Below, one piece after another: positions 58,166 through 64,000 of a stretch of 64,000 nt of DNA (position 1 is its first letter; every line of letters begins with the position of its first letter). The stretch is from Chamaecrista fasciculata (taxonomy: Eukaryota > Streptophyta > Magnoliopsida > Fabales > Fabaceae): the NCBI GenBank assembly GCA_003254925.1, contig QANZ01009716.1:1-64000 (forward strand), written 5' to 3'. The notes under the pieces are model-generated. The model saw only the letters and a list, made by a program, of their open reading frames with translations. It did no database searches and was not told the origin of the DNA. A program made the translations under genes and the position numbers.

Positions 58166-58753
58166 TTGGGTTTTCTATATTTTGTCTTAAATGTATTTTT
58201 AAGTCCGATTTAAGAACCTATTCTTTAAAATTGATTTTAGTCTTAATTTGTCCAAAGTGAAATTTGTCCTAATTTGGGTTTTATTTTTTTAGTCTTAAAT
58301 TTATTTTTAAGTCTGAATTATGACCAAACCACAAGACAGCAAAGTGAAATTTGTCCTAATTTGTCTCTAACATTAAGAAGCTCAATACATAATAAAATAA
58401 CCAAAAACCAATATCAGTCTAAGCCTGTAGGTCATGGAGGCATGCGAGGGCAAATAAATAATTGTATGCCTCACTGACTTCTACCCACTTTTTAGGCTAA
58501 AGAGCCTAAAATTTGGGTATTCTCTACTCTTAATTTCATAAACTGTAACAAAATCTAAAAGAAATAATAATAAATAAAACTAATTTAGAGGCTAATGTCA
58601 AGCTCTGCATTTTCCCAAAAAACAGTTCAAACTACCATAGCTCAGCATTCCTTTTAGACTAAATTGACTTGACTAAACATATGAATGAGTGCTATATTGC
58701 TACGACCAAAATTTCAAGAACCTAACTGAAAGTATTTCCTCTTATAATGTGAC

Positions 58754-60394
58754 TCAGTTAAGATAAACTTTGATATCAATCCCACTATCAATAAGTGATT
58801 GAACCACCGCTCTAATTTTCCCTTCAAATTTGTCCCTCTCTCTTGGAGTGTAAGATGCAGTGTAAACATCAGCTTCTCTGGCCCTTTCAGCTAAAATCTG
58901 ACCGACTGCCAAGCATGCCGGTATATCGGAACGGGACCTAAGCACGGCTTTTATGTCCTTGGAGTTGGTACCAGCAACTGCAACCTGTTTGCTTGTCACC
59001 CTATGAGTGAGTGAAGCTGATACAAAGCGTTTTGAGATGAACACATCAAGTGTAAAAGGTTCCATATAGGCAACTGTTCTCTGTTTGAATGAGACATGCT
59101 TTGTTGGATTCTTTGATCTCTTCCCTTTCTCATATGTGTAAGGTCGGCTATTGTCGTCATCAAGGAAATCCTCAACACCGAAGAAGCTGCGTGGTGCCAT
59201 GTGAACCTATATGAAACACATGATTTAAAAAAACAGTATTGTTTGTCCACACAACAGCAAATATTATCAGCCCTTTGAGGTTGGAGAGTGGGGGTTCAAA
59301 TTACAGTAACTATTTCGGTTATACTTTTGAATCAAAAGAGTATGAGTATATATTATATATTCTCAAGCATAAATAACCAACAGAAAAATCAGTTCTAAGA
59401 ATATCCGGACAGTTTAAGTTGACTCATCCCCTAGATGTGGAAGTTTCTTATGACTTATTTCGAGTATGTCTTGAAAACTATTGATTCACACTACCCTCCT
59501 ATTAATAATGAAATTATCACGGATCCTTTAATAAATTACCATGGCTCTGCGAATAGTTTACTATGACTCTCTTAAGATCTCCCACTACTAGGGACAGGGC
59601 TGTGTAGGAACAGTCATCAAACGTTGTATCAAAACCAAGGGTACCAGGAAGAATACAAGTAGCAAAAATCACTTCAATACAAAAACACCCAATTTATTCA
59701 TCATATAAGTCTTCTTGTATTACTAATACCTATTTGGTGAAAACTACAATTATTATTTGTTTGGTCTTTCGCCTCAAAGGCATAATTAATCGAACTCAAT
59801 AGAGAGCTACTCAAATACTTCAAACAGAAAACAAAACCAGGTTTTATCCAAACTCATAGTAACCACTGACTTATAATAAATTAAAACATGTCTATAAATT
59901 TAGCTTGGATCTTACTCAACATCTCCCTCTATTTTTTTCTATAAAAGAACTTCAACATATCATCTCATTGATAGCCATACAGAAGTGATTATTTAAGAAA
60001 GAAAGGAAAAAGAGAAAAAGCGGTAGGGTGCAATGAGCAGTCTTCATATTATTCACAAATAAGCATGAGGGACTATCATCAGATATTCAAATATCCACAA
60101 TAATAAGCAGTTAAGTACTATAATCACTGGATATGAATGAGTTACGTGCCAACTAAAAGCCTATCCAACATTCTTTATAAGATTTGAGAGATCATACCCA
60201 TTTTATATCTTAGGATCTGATTCATTTGTTTATCTATGAAATGAGCGTTTTCTTTTAGAAGCACTAATGCCTCATATCACCATATCTAGTGAAAAACTGG
60301 AAACTAAATGTTCATGACCATAACATTGGAACCAAGAGCTTCATTATACAGCTCAATAAGAAGAGACAAATAAAAAAAAAAAAAAAANNNNNNN

Positions 60395-60428
<34 letters not shown>

Positions 60429-60572
60429 AATAAAAGAATTAAAGAGCTAGAAAAAATTAACCTTTCCATTGTGGATATAACTTGAGGGCACATAAATCCA
60501 AGGCCTAACTCTGTTCCCTTCATAAGCATAGATACTTTTGCTCCAAACCTTAGAAAATGCCTGTCTGAGCAT
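58754..60572 (-). CDS. Mitochondrial-type ribosomal protein uL18 (L18p family)
   Basis: It is probably a nuclear gene for the large-subunit protein that binds 5S rRNA, here of the organellar L18 type. Exon 1, 60462-60572, encodes 37 residues (MLRQAFSKVWSKSIYAYEGN...YIHNGK) and ends at AAAG|GTTAAT. Exon 2, 58754-59206, follows ATATAG and joins in phase 0 (VHMAPRSFFGVEDF...), for 187 residues in total. Residues 1-22 have Arg and Lys, no acid before Glu18, and an amphipathic look, as in mitochondrial presequences. The L18p domain covers about 88-185 (PFTLDVFISKRFVSASL..., GQILAERAREADVYTA, KFEGKIRAVVQSLIDSGI). An internal Met (59200) is a possible but less likely start, since the upstream exon is open and correctly spliced. 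The 1.25-kb intron includes a poly-A tract with an N gap. Confidence 0.85.
60388..60394. other. 7-N gap inside a poly-A/T tract
   Basis: N characters are embedded in about 50 A in the uL18 intron. Homopolymer length is unresolved. Confidence 1.
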
Positions 60573-60711
60573 GTTTCTCTAACAACCAATTAATAACCCC
60601 ATCCAATTACAAATTGGTCCCTACAAGAAAGGAGAAATCAATCATATTTGCATTCTTTATAAGATGTCATGGCTTGTTCAAATGAGTAGTATTTGAATTT
60701 ATCTTAAACAC

Positions 60712-60900
60712 CTGCTTGCGGCGGGCCTGGCTTGTTCCGGTACTGACACGCCGGCGATCCGTCACGAGTCTCCGCCGCCTGCTGTGGTGGGTGTGGTTCT
60801 CTTGGAGGATTTGGCTGGTTTTAGGGATTGAGAGAGTGGTTCGTGTTTAGGCTTTTCGTTTTGGGGGGTGTTGTTTTCGTTTTTGGCTTTGTGCCGTGTT
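60712..60900 (-). other. Probable 5' UTR exon of the uL18 gene
   Basis: On the minus strand, a GC-rich segment ('ggcggcggagactcgtgacgg', 'gatcgccggcgtgtcagtac') ends at AAGCAG|GTGTTT (60712). The intron would end at GTTGTTAG just before the coding exon start (about 60578). Its composition is unlike the AT-rich surroundings and typical of a plant leader. The upstream limit is approximate. Confidence 0.55.
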
Positions 60901-60954
60901 TGGTCTTGCTTCACATTCGTTTTTACCAAAAATAAAATAAAATAAAATGCCAAA

Positions 60955-61370
60955 ATCGAAATTTGGTCTCATATCTTTTGCTCAGTTCACAATTGGTCCC
61001 ATATTTTTTTTGTTGCATTTTTTGTCCCATATCTTTGGTTCAGTTCCCAATTTGGTCCCATATCTTTTTTTTTTGTTGCAGATTCGATCCCTTATATTTA
61101 GTTTAGTTGCATAATTAGTCTTATATCTTTGGATCAAATGTAGAAGTAGTCTCGTATCTTTGTAAAAGGATCAACTAACTGTTGATCTTTGTGTAAAAAT
61201 ATGAGACCAATTTTGCAACTTGACCAAAATATATGGGACCAAACTGAGATTTTTTATAAAGATATGAGACCAAAAGTGCAACAAAAAAAGATATAGAACT
61301 AATTTGAAAACTCAACAAAAGATATGAGACCAAATTTACACTTTCACAAAAAAAAAACACAAGAGGCATA
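60955..61370. mobile_element. Foldback element ('ggtcccatatctttg' family)
   Basis: The left arm (about 60955-61160) and right arm (about 61190-61360) are inverted, made of repeated 'ttggtcccatatcttt' and 'aaagatatgagaccaaa' phrases. Ends and duplication are not clear. It lies directly upstream of the uL18 leader. Confidence 0.6.
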
Positions 61371-61412
61371 GTTTTAAAATTGATTGTATATCTTTGTCTT
61401 AGTTTTTATTTT

Positions 61413-62114
61413 GGGGAAATTGCATTTACGCACCCTGAACTATATACTCAATTGCAATGTCCACCCTAATTTATCAAAAATAGCAATTAACCCTTGATCT
61501 ATAAATTTTGTAGCAATGTCCCCCAACCGTTAGTAACACCGTTATCTTTTTATCTTTTAAGTCCATGTGACTTATATAAATACTTCATAAAATAGTCAAA
61601 TAACATTGTTACCCTTATAATGATTTAAATTTTACAATTTAAAAATATATCGTACATTTTTTTTGTGAAGTATTTATATAGGAGATGCGACTGATTACAA
61701 ATCGATTATTGTTTTTGGAAGAATTTTCTATAACAAAGTTCATAATGATTTAGCCACAAGAAAAAGTTCAAAATAGTGGTTTAGCCGTAAGAGAAGAGAT
61801 GAAGATAGTTTTGATATTCCTAATTAGGGTTATCAACACCCAATTATAAATTTGAAAAATAAAAGATAAGATATTTTAAATTATTAAATTAACTAGATAT
61901 GAGGGTAGTTAGGTCATTAAGAATTATTTGATAATTTTATAAAACATATGCAACTCACATGAAACTTAAAATATATAAAAGATAACGGTGTTATTAATGG
62001 TTGGGGACAATGCTACAAAATTAATAGATTAGGGGGTTAATTGCTATTTTTGATAGATTATGGTAGACATTGCAATTGAATAAATAGTTTAGGGTGGATA
62101 AATGTAATTTCCCC
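61413..62114. mobile_element. Mutator-like element, 702 bp, with 10-bp target duplication
   Basis: The ends GGGGAAATTGCATTTACGCA and GGATAAATGTAATTTCCCC are inverted, and the arms extend about 180 bp ('caattgcaatgtccaccct'). Identical TTTTTATTTT repeats flank it at 61403-61412 and 62115-62124. There is no ORF. Confidence 0.88.
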
Positions 62115-62124
62115 TTTTTATTTT

Positions 62125-63620
62125 GATTTTATATATTTCTATAATGATTTCTTTTAGTTCTAAATTGCTAATTATAACCATATTTCTAGTTTAAATATAA
62201 TGATTCTCTATTTACTTGGCCCGACTAGAAAACAAAGTCAAATTGAGTATGAAAAGTGAAGAACTCATTTCACAATTAAAATTAGTATATATATATATAT
62301 ATATATCTTGTTTTGAGTTCAAATATGAATTCAAAACTATGAGTTACTCCAGACGAGTCATTTTTCTACTCAGTTCAAACTATCAACAAATGAGAAATTG
62401 CGTCGAAAGTGAGTTTGGGCCCAAGAGTTGAACAATTATAAAAATTGGTTTCAAATTCACTTTTGGACATGATTTGACCTTATTTATTCATAATTCTAAC
62501 TAGACAGAAAAAGAACTCATTAAAAGTAACTCGTAACTTTGAACTCTTTGCATTTGAACCTAAAATGAGATATATATATATATATTTATATATATGACTA
62601 ATTTCGATTGTTTGACCGTGAAACAAGCAGTCCACTTTTCAGATTCGATTTCATCTTGTTTGTTGACGGTCTTAACTAAATAGATAAATACTAGTCAAAA
62701 GCAACTTGTAAATTTAGACTTATCTTATTTGAATTTGAAACAAGAAATATGATCATATTTAGCATTTTTTGAACCAAAGTGAACCAGTATGGAAACATAT
62801 AGATAAAGGACTAAAATAAATATTGAAACAAAGATACAGGACTAATTTAAACATTTGACCAAAGAAAAAGTTAATATGCACTAAAATTATAAATAAAATG
62901 TTAGTTGCTCAATTTTAGGTCAAAACCCCATTTTGGCCCCTAATGTTTACTTCAAATTTTATTTTGATCAGTATTATCTTTAGTTCTATTTTGGACTTTA
63001 ATGTTTTCCAACAGTTCCATTTTGGTTTATAACTAGTACTACTGAACATGGTCGTATCTCTTACATTTCAAGTCCGAATGCAATAAAATTGAAGTTATGG
63101 GTTATTCTTAATGACTTATTTCTCTTCCCAATTAGGGTCGTTGGCGAACTAGGTTAAATCGAGCCCGAAAGTAGGTCTCTTGCTTCATGAAATTTGTCGT
63201 ATCTCTCTCTTTTCAAATCTGAATATGACAAAATAAGAGATATGAGCTATTCATGATGAGTTCTTTTTTGATCCAATTGAGATCATAAGCAAACTAGGAC
63301 AAATAGTACTTCAAAATTTGATATTGGTGTTTTGACCAAGCTCACTTTTGGAGTACTATTTGAAGTCGTTTGTCGATATCTCCTATTAAATAGAGAAAAA
63401 ACTCGTCAAAAGTAATTAATAGCTTCAATTTTGTTATATTTGTACTTGAAACGAGACAAATATGACAAACTTCATGAAATAAGAGGCATACTTTCGAGCT
63501 CGATTTCAGACTTCATTTAACTTCTTTTGTCAATAACTCTAGCTTGAGAGAAAGAAAGAGTAACTTGTAACTTAAAACAAAAGAAATGACTCTATTCAGT
63601 ATAATAGTTATGGAAGAATG
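62125..63620. repeat. Diverged tandem and inverted copies of foldback-type repeats
   Basis: Repeated 150-250 bp phrases ('gagctatgagttactc', 'gtttcaagttcgaatgc', 'caaattgagccc', 'gaactcattaaaagtaact') occur in both orientations. They are related to the interior of the elements at 756-1297 and 41640-42035. No ends were delimited and no gene was found. Confidence 0.5.
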
Positions 63621-63879
63621 ATTGAATCAATTAGGCTTATATTTTTTGTTTCAATTCACACATTGAAACCAAAAATATAAATATAGAATTTTTGATACAC
63701 AAGTTTAAATAATATTATATTGGTTGCCGTTAATTATTTAGGAAAGTATCTAAATTTGTTATTCTATTTGAATGCCAAAACTGAAACAGACATGGCACTT
63801 TGTTATTTGTGGGACAAAGCGGTGAAAACTCACGCATAATCCTTCCTTCCCTTCCCTCCATTATTCTCACGCTTTACAG

Positions 63880-64000
63880 AAACAAGAATGAATGAATAAC
63901 AGAATCCTCTTTCTCTCTCTCTCTCTCTCTTTCAGAGTTTCTCGCAAATCTCACGGCTCTAAATCCATCTTCTCCTACCACTCTTTCTCTCTCTTAAAAC
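63880..64000 (+). promoter_or_regulatory. Probable leader of a plus-strand gene beyond the window
   Basis: The edge sequence is CT-rich ('ctctttctctctctctctct', 'tctcctaccactctttctc') with stretches like 'gcaaatctcacggctct'. This is typical of plant 5' leaders just before a start codon. No ATG-initiated coding frame is seen before 64000, so this rests on composition alone. Confidence 0.35.

Overview
This window is eudicot nuclear DNA. It is AT-rich, its genes have GT-AG introns, and most of it is transposable elements. I cannot name the species. Only three genes look intact. (1) A minus-strand DBP5/LOS4-type DEAD-box RNA helicase at 16239-19413 has eight exons and every helicase motif. (2) A single-exon, unusually GC-rich carboxylesterase of the HSR203J/CXE class lies at 45533-46549 on the plus strand. 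(3) A minus-strand mitochondrial-type ribosomal protein uL18 gene lies at 58754-60572. Its true start is in an upstream exon encoding a presequence-like N-terminus, with a further 5' UTR exon at 60712 to about 60900.

Four gene remnants lie between them. A cellulose-synthase-like first exon (26906-26989) stands 1 kb upstream of the last two exons of an IAMT-type carboxyl methyltransferase (27946-33207), which carry two stops and a frameshift. A short gene with a MULE-type PB1-like region and one in-frame stop lies at 35124-36342. A cinnamoyl-CoA-reductase-like gene (54473-57327, minus) has kept four recognisable blocks but lost its second exon and the exon before the last.

The rest is mobile DNA, often bounded by target-site duplications that I could read directly. 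There is a 5'-truncated L1-type LINE (5633-9130; 17-bp duplication). Mutator-like or foldback elements have 8-10 bp duplications (29242-31642, 51674-53438, 61413-62114, 50073-50425, 756-1297). hAT elements have 8-bp duplications (14041-14553, 21381-22025, 25190-25797). A candidate CACTA element spans 36351-39175. Three tRNA-derived SINEs have 14-18 bp duplications, and there are two Stowaway MITEs. A small Helitron family has a characteristic 3' hairpin. An 881-bp composite at 39925-40805 combines three copies of a 121-bp LTR-like block (one inverted) with inverted tRNA-like SINE sequence.

Several oddities fall exactly at assembly N characters: a near-perfect 1.4-kb palindrome ending at the N at 38920, and a 202-bp duplication split by the N at 32439. 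These may be assembly artefacts. The genes do not form a pathway or cluster. The window is a few housekeeping genes separated by nested, decaying transposons and captured exon fragments. The right edge (from about 63880) resembles the leader of a further plus-strand gene outside the window.
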